From: Muribaculaceae bacterium
Lineage (GTDB): Bacteria > Bacteroidota > Bacteroidia > Bacteroidales > Muribaculaceae
Direction of reading: 5' to 3'
DNA length: 64,000 bases
Assembly: GCA_017621055.1 (NCBI GenBank)
Contig: JAGATX010000022.1
Coordinates: forward strand, 18,715 to 82,714
The position numbers and the translations under genes were made by a program. The notes under the pieces were generated by a model. That model worked only from the letters and a program-made list of their open reading frames with translations. It ran no database searches and was not told where the DNA came from. Below, piece after piece: positions 9,400 to 18,043 of this stretch (positions are counted from its first letter, which is position 1; every line of letters begins with the position of its first letter).

Positions 9400-11295
9400 T
9401 TATTTTTCGAGGTAGGTATATCCGAAGAGGCCGGAACGGTAGGTGCTGATGAAGTCGCGGCCCTCCTCGGGCGTTATTTTTCCGGCTTTCATGCTCGCCG
9501 TTACCCAGGTCTCGACGTTGCGCACCAGCTTTTTGGGGTTGTACTGCACATAGTCGAGCACTTCATCGACGCTCTCGCCCTCGATAATCTGGTCTATTTC
9601 GTAGTGGTCCTTGTAAACGCTGATGTGCACCGCCGTGGTGTCGCCGAAGAGGTTGTGCATGTCTCCGAGAATTTCCTGATAAGCGCCGGTGAGGAAAATG
9701 CCGAGATAGTATGGCTCGCCGGCACGCAGCGGGTGGACGGGCAGCGACGGCGACGAGCCCCAGTTGCTGATGAAGTTGGCGATTTTGCCGTCGGAGTCGC
9801 AGGTAATGTCCTGGATTGTGCACGAGCGCGTGGGTTTCTCGTCGAGGCGCGACAGCGGCACGATGGGGAACATCTGGTCGATGGCCCACGAATCGGGCAG
9901 CGACTGGAAGAGCGAGAAGTTGCAGAAATACTTGTCGGGCAGCATCTTGGCGATTTTGCGCAGATCTTCGGGCGCGTGTTTCATGCCGGAGGCTATCTCG
10001 CTGACCTCGCGGGCTATGCTCCAGAAGAGTTTTTCTATCTGTGCACGTGTCTTGAGGTCCAGCATACCGAGCGAGAACAGGTCGAGGGCCTCCTCGCGTA
10101 TCTGCAGGGCGTCGTGCCAGCTTTCGAAGAGGCGAGCCTGGTCGAGACGGTCCCATATCTGGAAGAGCTCTTTGGCGAGTTCGTGGGCGTTGTCGTCGAT
10201 GGCCTCGTTGTCGCGCCATACGGGCAGCGAGGCGGTCTCAAGGGCCTCGATGACGAGCACCGAGTGATGGGCGGTGAGCGAACGGCCGCTTTCGGTGATG
10301 ATGTTGGGGTGGCGCAGCTCGTTTTTGGAGCAAACGTCCACGATAGCGTATATGGCGTCGTTGGCATACTCCTGGATGGAGTAGTTCATGGAGCTTTCGC
10401 TGGAGGAGCTGCGTGAGCCGTCGTAGTCCACGCCCAGACCGCCGCCGATATCTATGAAATCGATGTCGAAGCCTTGCTTGGAGAGCTGGACAAAGTACTG
10501 GGTAGCCTCGCGCAGGGCGTTCTTGATAACACGTATCTTGTTGATCTGGCTGCCGATGTGGAAATGGATGAGTTTGAGGCAGTCTTTCATGTCGCGTCGC
10601 TCCAGAATGTCGATAGCCTCGAGAAGTTCCGATGAATTGAGGCCGAATTTGCTCTGGTCGCCGCCGCTCTCGCTCCATTTTCCGGAGCCTGTGCTGCTTA
10701 GTTTTATGCGAATGCCGATGTTGGGGCGCACCTTCAGGCGCCGGGCAATGTCGGCGATCATGCGCAGCTCGTTGAGTTTCTCCACCACAAGGTAAATCCG
10801 GCGCCCCATCTTCTGTGCGAGGAGCGCCAGCTCAATGTATGCCGCGTCCTTGTAGCCGTTGCATATTATGAGGGCGTTTTCATCGATGTTTGTGGCCAGC
10901 ACGGCATGGAGCTCGGGCTTGGAGCCGGCCTCCAGGCCGATATTGAATTTTTTGCCGTAGCTCACTATCTCCTCCACCACCTGGCGCATCTGGTTTACCT
11001 TGATGGGGTAGATCATGTAGTTCTGGCCCTGGTAGTCGTAGGTCTTGGAGGCGATATCGAAGCAGTTCGATATCTTTTCTATGCGGTTGTCCAGAATATC
11101 GGGAAAACGGAGCAGCACGGGAGCCTGCACGTCGCGCACCTGCAGTTCGTCCATCAGTTCCTTGAGGTCTACGGTGGCATAACCGGCGCGCGGTGTAACG
11201 GTGATGTGGCCGTCGGCGTTGACCGAAAAATAGTTGCGGCCCCAGCCGGTAATGTTGTAGAGCTCCTCGCTGTCTTCAACTCTCCATTTTCTCAT
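9400..11295 (-). CDS. speA: Biosynthetic arginine decarboxylase
   Basis: This 631-residue fold-III PLP enzyme converts arginine to agmatine, the first step of spermidine synthesis in Bacteroidota. The PLP lysine is in YPIKVNQ. FHIGSQ (substrate/PLP contact), DIGGGLGVDY (glycine-rich phosphate loop) and the large insertion characteristic of SpeA are all present. The full length agrees with the family. It is the first gene of the speA-truA-ATP-grasp transcript, with a TAATTTTG box 50 bases upstream and a divergent OmpA-like gene beyond. Confidence 0.95.
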   Translation of the reverse strand: MRKWRVEDSEELYNITGWGRNYFSVNADGHITVTPRAGYATVDLKELMDELQVRDVQAPVLLRFPDILDNRIEKISNCFDIASKTYDYQGQNYMIYPIKVNQMRQVVEEIVSYGKKFNIGLEAGSKPELHAVLATNIDENALIICNGYKDAAYIELALLAQKMGRRIYLVVEKLNELRMIADIARRLKVRPNIGIRIKLSSTGSGKWSESGGDQSKFGLNSSELLEAIDILERRDMKDCLKLIHFHIGSQINKIRVIKNALREATQYFVQLSKQGFDIDFIDIGGGLGVDYDGSRSSSSESSMNYSIQEYANDAIYAIVDVCSKNELRHPNIITESGRSLTAHHSVLVIEALETASLPVWRDNEAIDDNAHELAKELFQIWDRLDQARLFESWHDALQIREEALDLFSLGMLDLKTRAQIEKLFWSIAREVSEIASGMKHAPEDLRKIAKMLPDKYFCNFSLFQSLPDSWAIDQMFPIVPLSRLDEKPTRSCTIQDITCDSDGKIANFISNWGSSPSLPVHPLRAGEPYYLGIFLTGAYQEILGDMHNLFGDTTAVHISVYKDHYEIDQIIEGESVDEVLDYVQYNPKKLVRNVETWVTASMKAGKITPEEGRDFISTYRSGLFGYTYLEK

Positions 11296-11344
11296 TTTTA
11301 TGTGCGGATATGTATGGTGTGGTTAGTAATCGTTTTTATGATTG

Positions 11345-11352
11345 CAAAATTA
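11345..11352 (-). promoter_or_regulatory. -7 promoter box for speA operon
   Basis: The minus strand reads TAATTTTG, an exact TAnnTTTG match. A TTTG lies 15 bases upstream (11368-11371), shorter than the usual 19-21 spacing. No matching box is visible for the divergent OmpA-like gene. Confidence 0.6.
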
Positions 11353-11421
11353 GTATAAATTTTCGAACAAACATAGTCGGGACCGCAGGTGTTTTAAAAT
11401 AAATATCTAACAAATACAATT

Positions 11422-12333
11422 ATGTTACGCAGATTACTAACGGCCACCATGGCAGCCGCCATCGTGCTGGCATCGCTCACCGGATGCGTGAGCAAAAAGA
11501 AATATGCGGCTCTGCAAGCCGAGCGCGACGGTCTATACAGCGACTGGACAACCATCAACAACAAATACAACGAGAGTCAGGCGCAGAACCAGACCATCCA
11601 GGCTCTTCTCGACGAGGCGCGCCGAAACAACGAGCAGTTGCGCGCCGACTATGCCACTCTGCAGCGGGCGCTCGACCAGAGCCTCAACAACACGAGCCAG
11701 GGCAGCGCGAACATAGCGCAACTCGTTGATCAGATAAACCAGAGCAACCAGTACATCCGCCGGCTCGTGGAGGCCAAGAACCGGTCCGACAGTCTCAACA
11801 TGGTGCTCACCACCAACCTCACGCGCTCGCTGACACCTGCCGAGATGAGCGATGTCAACATCAAGGTCATCAAGGGTGTGGTATACATCTCGCTTGCCGA
11901 CAACATGCTGTTCCGCTCCGGCAGCTATCAGATAAACTCGTCGGCAATGAACATTCTCAGCAAGATAGCCCGCATTATCCAGGACTACCGCGAGTATTCG
12001 GTTCTTGTTGAGGGCAACACCGACAATGTGCCTATCTCGCGCACCAATATCCGCAACAACTGGGATCTGAGCGCACTGCGCGCCTCGTCGGTTGTGCAGG
12101 CCCTGCAGAACGATTTCGGCATCGACCCCTCGCGGCTCACTGCCGGTGGCCGAGGCGAGTATAACCCCGTGGCCACCAACGCCACCGCCGACGGCCGTCA
12201 GCTCAACCGACGCACCGAAATCATAATAACCCCCAAACTCGACCAGTTCATGGACCTTATCGGGCAGGCACCCGCCGAAAGCGGCACAACCACGCCCGCG
12301 GAAGCACCGGCTGCCGTTCCTGCCGCCCGATAA
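11422..12333 (+). CDS. OmpA-family lipoprotein
   Basis: This is a 303-residue envelope protein. A signal peptide ends in a lipobox (ASLTGC, C22), so it should be lipid-anchored. Residues about 28-110 form a glutamine/asparagine-rich coiled coil. The C-terminal OmpA/MotB domain (about 190-280) has the peptidoglycan-binding pattern NTDNVPI, LSALRASSVVQAL and NRRTEI, which clamps diaminopimelate in the cell wall. A proline/alanine-rich tail follows. It is monocistronic and ends at a clear hairpin terminator. It probably tethers outer membrane to peptidoglycan. Confidence 0.9.
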   Translation: MLRRLLTATMAAAIVLASLTGCVSKKKYAALQAERDGLYSDWTTINNKYNESQAQNQTIQALLDEARRNNEQLRADYATLQRALDQSLNNTSQGSANIAQLVDQINQSNQYIRRLVEAKNRSDSLNMVLTTNLTRSLTPAEMSDVNIKVIKGVVYISLADNMLFRSGSYQINSSAMNILSKIARIIQDYREYSVLVEGNTDNVPISRTNIRNNWDLSALRASSVVQALQNDFGIDPSRLTAGGRGEYNPVATNATADGRQLNRRTEIIITPKLDQFMDLIGQAPAESGTTTPAEAPAAVPAAR

Positions 12334-12367
12334 TAACCTGGCACACACAAACATATTCATAATTCAC

Positions 12368-12400
12368 GCCGCCGAGGGCCAGTACCCCGGCGGCTTTTTT
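12368..12400 (+). terminator. Rho-independent terminator of the OmpA-like gene
   Basis: GCCGCCG at 12368-12374 pairs perfectly with CGGCGGC at 12388-12394, with extra GGG/CCC pairing inside the loop, and is followed by six T residues. Its T-run also forms part of the next promoter's -33 element. Confidence 0.85.
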
Positions 12401-12429
12401 GCGGTATTGCGAAAAAATGATTAATTTTG
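12398..12429 (+). promoter_or_regulatory. Promoter of the TPR-DUF4292-EnvC-flippase operon
   Basis: TTTG at 12398-12401 is followed after 20 bases by TAATTTTG at 12422-12429. This is the complete Bacteroidota -33/-7 pair. It lies 31 bases upstream of the ATG at 12461. Confidence 0.8.
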
Positions 12430-12460
12430 CAGACTGTAGCCCTACGTGCTGCCCACCACT

Positions 12461-14326
12461 ATGAAACAGACCATTTTTACAATAGTCGCGCTCATGCTGC
12501 TGCTGACGCTGGCACCGCTGCCGGGGTTGGCGCGGCGCAACGACGAGGCGGCACGCCGTCGCTCCGACTCTCTCAAAGCCGAATATATCTACATGGAGGC
12601 CGCGGCGCTGCAGAACGCCGGGCACAACGACAGCTACTACATGCTCATGCGCCATGCCCGCGCCATCGACCCCGCCAACATGACGGTACGCGGCGAGCTT
12701 GCCCGCTACAACGTGCTGATGCCCACTGTCGACAGCACCGACACCGAGGCTGCTTATGCCGATTTTCAGGCTTATTTCCGTCATAATCCCCTTGCCACCG
12801 GCAATGCAGAATTTCTGGCCGACATAGCCCGCAGGATGGGGCGTCCCGACGATTTCGTGTGGGTATGGCGTATGGTCGACAGCGCCAGCCGCGGACGGGT
12901 TGACCCGGCTTTAAACCTTGCCGACGCCCTTGTCTATCGCAGTCGCGTTACAGGCGACTCCGCCGACATCAACGAGGCCCTCGCCATCCTCTCGCACCTT
13001 CAGACCATGCGTCCCGGCGACATCCAGCTCGTGCACAAACAGCTCGTGATCAAGAATATGAGCTCTGACACCGCCGGCATGGTCCAACTGCTGCAAGAAC
13101 TGCGTCGGCAGGCGCCCGCAAATGCCGACGCCCAAATTTTCATCGGCTCTGTCTTTGCCGAACTTGGCATGACCGACAGCGCCCTCGCCGCCATAGACCG
13201 CGCCGGCGCGATAGCTCCCGACAACGGGCGAGTGAGTCTGGCACGCGCAGAGCTGCTGCGATATGCCGGCGACTCGGCGGCATACGATGCCGAGGTGTTC
13301 CGGGCTCTGGAGAGCCCTTCGCTTGAATTCGACCAGAAATTCGAGCTGATAGGCCGCTATGTCACCAATCTCTACGGCGACCCCGGGTACCGCGGACGAA
13401 TCGATTCACTGTTCCGCAAGCTGATTGAGGTCAATCCCGGCGAATACGGCGTACATGATTTCTATGCCACATATTATCTTGAAATCGACAGCTTTGCCCG
13501 GGCTGCCGAGCAGTACGAATATGCCGTGGAACTGGATCCCACGCAGCAGAGCAGCTGGCACGGCCTTCTGCAATCGCGCTCCATGAGCGGCGACACTCTT
13601 GGCATTATCAGCGCTGCGCGCCGCACCCTCGCCCTCTTCCCCGACGATGCCTACGCCGCACTCATGGGAGGCTCGGCATTATCTATGGCGGGGCGTCCGG
13701 GTCAGGCTGTGGCTTTTATCGACAGCCTCGACATGGAGAATGTGGACAACCCGCGCGGACTTTCCTATCTCCTCACCACGCGCTCCGATATTCTTGCGTC
13801 GATGGGCCAGGTAGACAGCGCTTTGGCCGGCTACAACCGCGCCATAGAACTTGACGCCGAGAATAACCTGGCGCTCAACAATGCCGCATATTTCATGGCC
13901 GAAAACGACAGCGACCTCAGCCGCGCCGAAGTCTATGCCTCGATAGCGTGTGCCGCAGAATCGGAAAATCCCACTTATATCGACACTTACGCCTGGGTGG
14001 CGTTCAAACGCAAACAATATCCTCGCGCAAAGGAGCTGATCGACCGTGCGTTAGAACTCTATGAGAACGACGCTGCGGACAACAACGCCCCGGACACGGA
14101 AGGCGAGGAAAGCACAACCGCCGACGAACCCGTCCGGCCTGCGGAAACAGATGAAACCGGCGAATCCGAAATCCCCGCCGAAATCCTCGACCATGCCGGC
14201 GATATCTATTTCATGAACGGCGAACACCTCAAAGCCGTGGAATTCTGGGAGCGTGCTCTCGCCAAGGAACCTGATAACGCCAAAATCCGGCGAAAAGTTG
14301 AAAACCGAACCTATTTCTTTGATTGA
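12461..14326 (+). CDS. Exported tetratricopeptide-repeat protein
   Basis: This 621-residue protein starts with a signal peptide (MKQTIFTIVALMLLLTL, cleavage after GLA) and is then built almost wholly of TPR-like helical pairs. Clear TPR units include AAEQYEYAVELDPTQQSSW, DSALAGYNRAIELDAENNLA and KAVEFWERALAKEPDNAKI. An acidic, low-complexity linker (about 540-570) separates the last repeat. I chose the ATG at 12461 over an upstream GTG because it fits the promoter and the signal peptide. It is first in an envelope operon with a DUF4292 lipoprotein and an EnvC-like protein, so it is probably a periplasmic scaffold. No enzymatic motif is seen. Confidence 0.85.
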   Translation: MKQTIFTIVALMLLLTLAPLPGLARRNDEAARRRSDSLKAEYIYMEAAALQNAGHNDSYYMLMRHARAIDPANMTVRGELARYNVLMPTVDSTDTEAAYADFQAYFRHNPLATGNAEFLADIARRMGRPDDFVWVWRMVDSASRGRVDPALNLADALVYRSRVTGDSADINEALAILSHLQTMRPGDIQLVHKQLVIKNMSSDTAGMVQLLQELRRQAPANADAQIFIGSVFAELGMTDSALAAIDRAGAIAPDNGRVSLARAELLRYAGDSAAYDAEVFRALESPSLEFDQKFELIGRYVTNLYGDPGYRGRIDSLFRKLIEVNPGEYGVHDFYATYYLEIDSFARAAEQYEYAVELDPTQQSSWHGLLQSRSMSGDTLGIISAARRTLALFPDDAYAALMGGSALSMAGRPGQAVAFIDSLDMENVDNPRGLSYLLTTRSDILASMGQVDSALAGYNRAIELDAENNLALNNAAYFMAENDSDLSRAEVYASIACAAESENPTYIDTYAWVAFKRKQYPRAKELIDRALELYENDAADNNAPDTEGEESTTADEPVRPAETDETGESEIPAEILDHAGDIYFMNGEHLKAVEFWERALAKEPDNAKIRRKVENRTYFFD

Positions 14327-14327
14327 T

Positions 14328-15206
14328 ATGATATTGACAAAAAGCATAAAACTTGTTATCATCGCCGTCGGGGTTGCCCTCGCACTCCTCGTCGGTAGCT
14401 GCGGCAGCAGCCGCCGCGCCGCAGCACCGCAGACGGAGCAACCTCAGGGCGCTGTCTCTGCCGAAACCGTATTTGCCGGCATGGCCGGAAGTTATGCGCC
14501 GTGGACAACCTTCACGGCACCCGTGCGCATGGATCTGACGGCGCCTATGCGCTTCACAGCCTCGGGAACGGCAACGATGGTGTGCGGCGCATCGATAGGC
14601 ATATCCATCAAGGTGCTGGGCTTCGAGGTCGGCGCCCTCTATGCCGACGCCGATTCGGTAACCGTTCTCATCAAGGTCAACAAGATGGGTTACACCGAGA
14701 GCATGGAGCGGTTTACTGCCGCAACCGGCATGGGTATCGCCGACCTGCAGAGCCTTTTGTTGGGGCAGGCCTTCACGCCGGGTGCAGGTACGATCACGTC
14801 CGAGGCCTTCCGCAGTTATGAGGTGAGCACGCCGGTCGCCGAGGTTGCCACCGAACAGTGGATTTTCCGTCCCGTCTGTTCGCGCGGTACTGTCGATATG
14901 GGATTTACTGCCATGGTGGACGGCGGCAATCCTGTGCTTGTGGCTATCGACGCCGATATTCCGGGGCAACGCACCATAGAATGCCGTTACAGCGGCCATG
15001 AGCCTGCCGAGGGCGGCACGGTGGCTGCCGATGTCAGTGTCAGCGCTGCGCTCAATCCATTGAATATAAATGCGTCTATGCGCTGGAACCTTGGGCGCGC
15101 CCGATGGAACGATGGCGCGGCACCGCGGCGCCTCACCATCCCCTCCGGCTATCGGCGCGTGAGCACAGAAACCCTTGTGAACTATCTCCGCAACAACCAC
15201 CGCTGA
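14328..15206 (+). CDS. DUF4292 family lipoprotein
   Basis: This 292-residue protein starts two bases after the TPR gene stops. A signal peptide leads to a lipobox, LLVGSCGSS. The mature part has the DUF4292 layout (FTAPVRMDLTAPM, then a beta-rich body), a Bacteroidota family thought to resemble the LolA/LolB fold. A role in lipoprotein or lipid handling is inferred from the fold only. In many Bacteroidota this gene sits next to an EnvC-like gene, as here, with the next start five bases downstream. Confidence 0.8.
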   Translation: MILTKSIKLVIIAVGVALALLVGSCGSSRRAAAPQTEQPQGAVSAETVFAGMAGSYAPWTTFTAPVRMDLTAPMRFTASGTATMVCGASIGISIKVLGFEVGALYADADSVTVLIKVNKMGYTESMERFTAATGMGIADLQSLLLGQAFTPGAGTITSEAFRSYEVSTPVAEVATEQWIFRPVCSRGTVDMGFTAMVDGGNPVLVAIDADIPGQRTIECRYSGHEPAEGGTVAADVSVSAALNPLNINASMRWNLGRARWNDGAAPRRLTIPSGYRRVSTETLVNYLRNNHR

Positions 15207-15211
15207 CCTCT

Positions 15212-16585
15212 ATGCGCAAGCTCGCGGCTCTCTTGCTGATTCTCGTCGTTGTCGGTATTGCCGGCGACGGGTCGTGGGGCGCCGCACGGCGCAATTCGCG
15301 CACGGTGCGCCGCGAACGCGCTGAAAACCAACGGCAGAGCCGCCGCACACGCGAACGTATTCAGGTCAATATAGAGCAGACAGAGCGCGAGTTGCTGCGA
15401 TACGAGCGCCTGCAGGCCGAAATTGCCAGGTCGGAGGAGAGCATAGCCATCCTGCAGCCGCGTGTCGACAGTCTACGGCGGCACAGCGCGGCGCTTGCCG
15501 ACAGCGTGAGCCGCACAGGTGCACGTGTGGAGAGCCTGCAGCGCAGCTATGCCGAAAGCCTGCGTGCCATCCGCCGGCAGCGGCAGATAAGTTCGCCGGC
15601 GGCTTTCATCTTTGCCTCGGAGAGTTTCAGCCAGGCTTGGCGCCGGCTACGCTATCTGCGGGAACTGGCCCGCTCAAACCGCGATAAAGGCCGTAGGCTC
15701 AAGGAGGAAAAAGAACGCCTCGAAGCCGAGCAGGTGCGCCTCGACAGTATCCGAAACCGTCAGGAACGTGCTGTGGCTCTTCTGGAAAGACGCCGCGAGA
15801 CTTTACGGCGTCAGAGTGCCGATTCCGAGCAACTCATAGCGTCGCTGCGCGCACAGGCCGGAAATCTCAATAGTATTTTCGCGCGTCAGCAGCAGCAATC
15901 CCGGGAACTTGACCGCGAACTGGAGCGTGCTCTCGAGCAGGAAGCCGAGCAAGCACGACGCATAGAAGCGGAACGCCGCGAGGCAGAACGCCGTGAGGCA
16001 GAACGCCGCCGCGAAGCCGAGCGCCGTCGCCATGAGCGCGACAGCATAGCTGCGGCACGTCGGAATAATTCCGGCACGGTCGTTCCCGCACCTGCCGACG
16101 GCGCGCGGCCCCAACCTGAACCGGAGCCTGAACCGGCGCCGAGTCCGGCGCGGCCTGTCGCTCTGGAGAACCTTACGGCTGCATTCGAGGGTGCGCGCGG
16201 TCGTCTGCCCATGCCGGTCAGCGGCAACGCCGTGATTGTAAATAATTTCGGACGCCGTGCGCACGCCGAGTTCTCGAGAGTGGAGGTGCAGAACAATGGC
16301 GTGGACATCGATGCTGCCGCCGGTGCAAAGGCTAAAGCGGTGTTCGACGGCACTGTGTCGATGGTAATCGTCATGGAGGGGTATCATAATGTGGTGCTTG
16401 TGCGACATGGCGAATACCTCACCGTCTATGCAGGCATCGACAACCTTGAAGTGCGCAAAGGTCAGCACGTATCGGCCGGACAAAGCCTGGGTACCGTCCG
16501 CACATCGGCCTCCGGCAACGCGCGCCTCCACTTCGAGGTGCGGCATGAAAAGGAAAAGCTCGATCCGCAGTCATGGCTCAGGTAA
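15212..16585 (+). CDS. EnvC-like murein hydrolase activator (degenerate LytM/M23 domain)
   Basis: This is a 457-residue periplasmic protein with a signal peptide, a long coiled coil (about 35-310, arginine/glutamate-rich with repeated EAERRE-type heptads), a proline-rich hinge, and a C-terminal LytM domain (about 350-457). The metal and catalytic positions of M23 peptidases look changed. The HxxxD site reads NNGVD instead of HxGID, and the HLH motif reads RLHFEVR. Such degeneracy is typical of EnvC, which activates amidases rather than cutting peptidoglycan itself. I therefore call it an activator. The gene overlaps the following flippase by 13 bases. Confidence 0.85.
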   Translation: MRKLAALLLILVVVGIAGDGSWGAARRNSRTVRRERAENQRQSRRTRERIQVNIEQTERELLRYERLQAEIARSEESIAILQPRVDSLRRHSAALADSVSRTGARVESLQRSYAESLRAIRRQRQISSPAAFIFASESFSQAWRRLRYLRELARSNRDKGRRLKEEKERLEAEQVRLDSIRNRQERAVALLERRRETLRRQSADSEQLIASLRAQAGNLNSIFARQQQQSRELDRELERALEQEAEQARRIEAERREAERREAERRREAERRRHERDSIAAARRNNSGTVVPAPADGARPQPEPEPEPAPSPARPVALENLTAAFEGARGRLPMPVSGNAVIVNNFGRRAHAEFSRVEVQNNGVDIDAAAGAKAKAVFDGTVSMVIVMEGYHNVVLVRHGEYLTVYAGIDNLEVRKGQHVSAGQSLGTVRTSASGNARLHFEVRHEKEKLDPQSWLR

Positions 16586-18018
16586 CAGGCTCCCCGTCGC
16601 GCCGCGGCATCCGTTCGCGGGTGTTCAAGGCGCTGAGTGTGTTCGGCTTTGTTCAGGCCCTCACTGTGTTGTGCCAGGTGGTGCGCACAAAGTTCACAGC
16701 CTTGTGGATAGGCGCCGTAGGCACCGGCGTGATTGGGCTCTACAACTCCACTATGGACATCCTCACCAATCTCTGCCAGCTCAATCTGCGGCAGAGCGCC
16801 GTGGCCGACATATCGGCGGCCACCGACGATGAGCGACGGGCCCTTCTGGCAGTCTCGGTGCGCCGGGTGATGTTTCTGACGGGCCTTGCCGGAACATTAG
16901 TTGCCGGCGCCTTGGCGCCGCTGCTGAGCCGCTGGACATTCGGCGACAGCGCTCATACCGGCACCTTCCTTCTTCTGGCGCCCATGATGCTGTTCAGCGC
17001 TGTGACCGCCTCCGAGCAGGCCGTGATGCAGGCCTACGACCGGCTGACGGCTCTGGCGCGCTCGTCGGCGCTGGCTACGGTGACTGCCGTGGCCATCAGT
17101 CTGCCATTGCTTTATTTCTACCGGTTTGCCGCCATCGGCCCGGTGCTTCTTCTCTATTCGGTGACCAACTGCGCTTTTGCCCTCATTTACCGAGTGCGGG
17201 GAATTCGCACGCAACAGCGCCCTTCGCTCCGCCATACCCTTGGCGCCGTGCGCCGCATGGTATCGTTAGGGTTCTACATGACGGCATGTTACACCGCCGA
17301 CCTCGTTTTCTCGTGGTTTTTTGCAATATATCTCAACAAATACTATGGCACGGCTGACGTGGGTATCTATCGTTCGGGCTTCACGCTGGTGAATACATAT
17401 ATCGGCGTGGTATTCACGGCGATATCGATGGAGTACTTTCCGCGTCTGGCCTCCGGCATAGGCCGGCGGCTGCTCACCAGAGTGACAGTCGATTATCAGT
17501 CTATGCTGTCGATGGGCGTGGTCGCGCCTCTGATTGTGCTGTTCGTGGTCTTCTGCCCGCTCATTGTGCGGTTGCTTTTCAGCCCCGAATTCGATGCCAT
17601 GACGCCATTTGTAAGCATCGCCATGGCCGCAATACCCATGCGGGCGGTGTCGTGGTGCATGGCCTTCACCCTCCTTGCCAAAGGCGACGGTCCCGCATAC
17701 GCCGTTACGGAGACCATAAGCGGCGCCGTATGCCTTGCATTCAACATTCTGTTTTTCCGCTGGTGGGGCTTTGCAGGCCTGGGCTATGCCTATTTTGCCT
17801 GGTATGCCGTTTACATCGCCATGATTTACGGGGTGTACCGTTTCCGTTATGGGCTTAAACTCGGCAAAGCCACGCTGTTCAGCCTTTTAGGCGTCACGGT
17901 GGCATCGTGGCTGTGCCTCGTCTGCAACAGGGTGCTCGGACAGTGGTATACTTTGGCCATTTTTCTGCCGGCAGCCTTGATCTACGGTGCCGGCGTCTGG
18001 CGCGTGTCGCGCCGTTAG
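16573..18018 (+). CDS. Oligosaccharide flippase family protein (Wzx-like, MOP superfamily)
   Basis: This 481-residue integral membrane protein has about 12-14 hydrophobic segments and little soluble sequence. The first segments (FVQALTVLCQVVRTKFTALW; GTGVIGLYNS) resemble the polysaccharide-transport family that flips lipid-linked glycans across the inner membrane. The central GFYMTACYTADLV and FVSIAMAAIPMRAVSW stretches fit the same fold. The start lies inside the end of the EnvC-like gene. No glycosyltransferases are adjacent, so the glycan is unknown. Confidence 0.82.
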   Translation: MAQVTGSPSRRGIRSRVFKALSVFGFVQALTVLCQVVRTKFTALWIGAVGTGVIGLYNSTMDILTNLCQLNLRQSAVADISAATDDERRALLAVSVRRVMFLTGLAGTLVAGALAPLLSRWTFGDSAHTGTFLLLAPMMLFSAVTASEQAVMQAYDRLTALARSSALATVTAVAISLPLLYFYRFAAIGPVLLLYSVTNCAFALIYRVRGIRTQQRPSLRHTLGAVRRMVSLGFYMTACYTADLVFSWFFAIYLNKYYGTADVGIYRSGFTLVNTYIGVVFTAISMEYFPRLASGIGRRLLTRVTVDYQSMLSMGVVAPLIVLFVVFCPLIVRLLFSPEFDAMTPFVSIAMAAIPMRAVSWCMAFTLLAKGDGPAYAVTETISGAVCLAFNILFFRWWGFAGLGYAYFAWYAVYIAMIYGVYRFRYGLKLGKATLFSLLGVTVASWLCLVCNRVLGQWYTLAIFLPAALIYGAGVWRVSRR

Positions 18019-18043
18019 AGCTTGCTTCCCGGTATTTGTGAGG

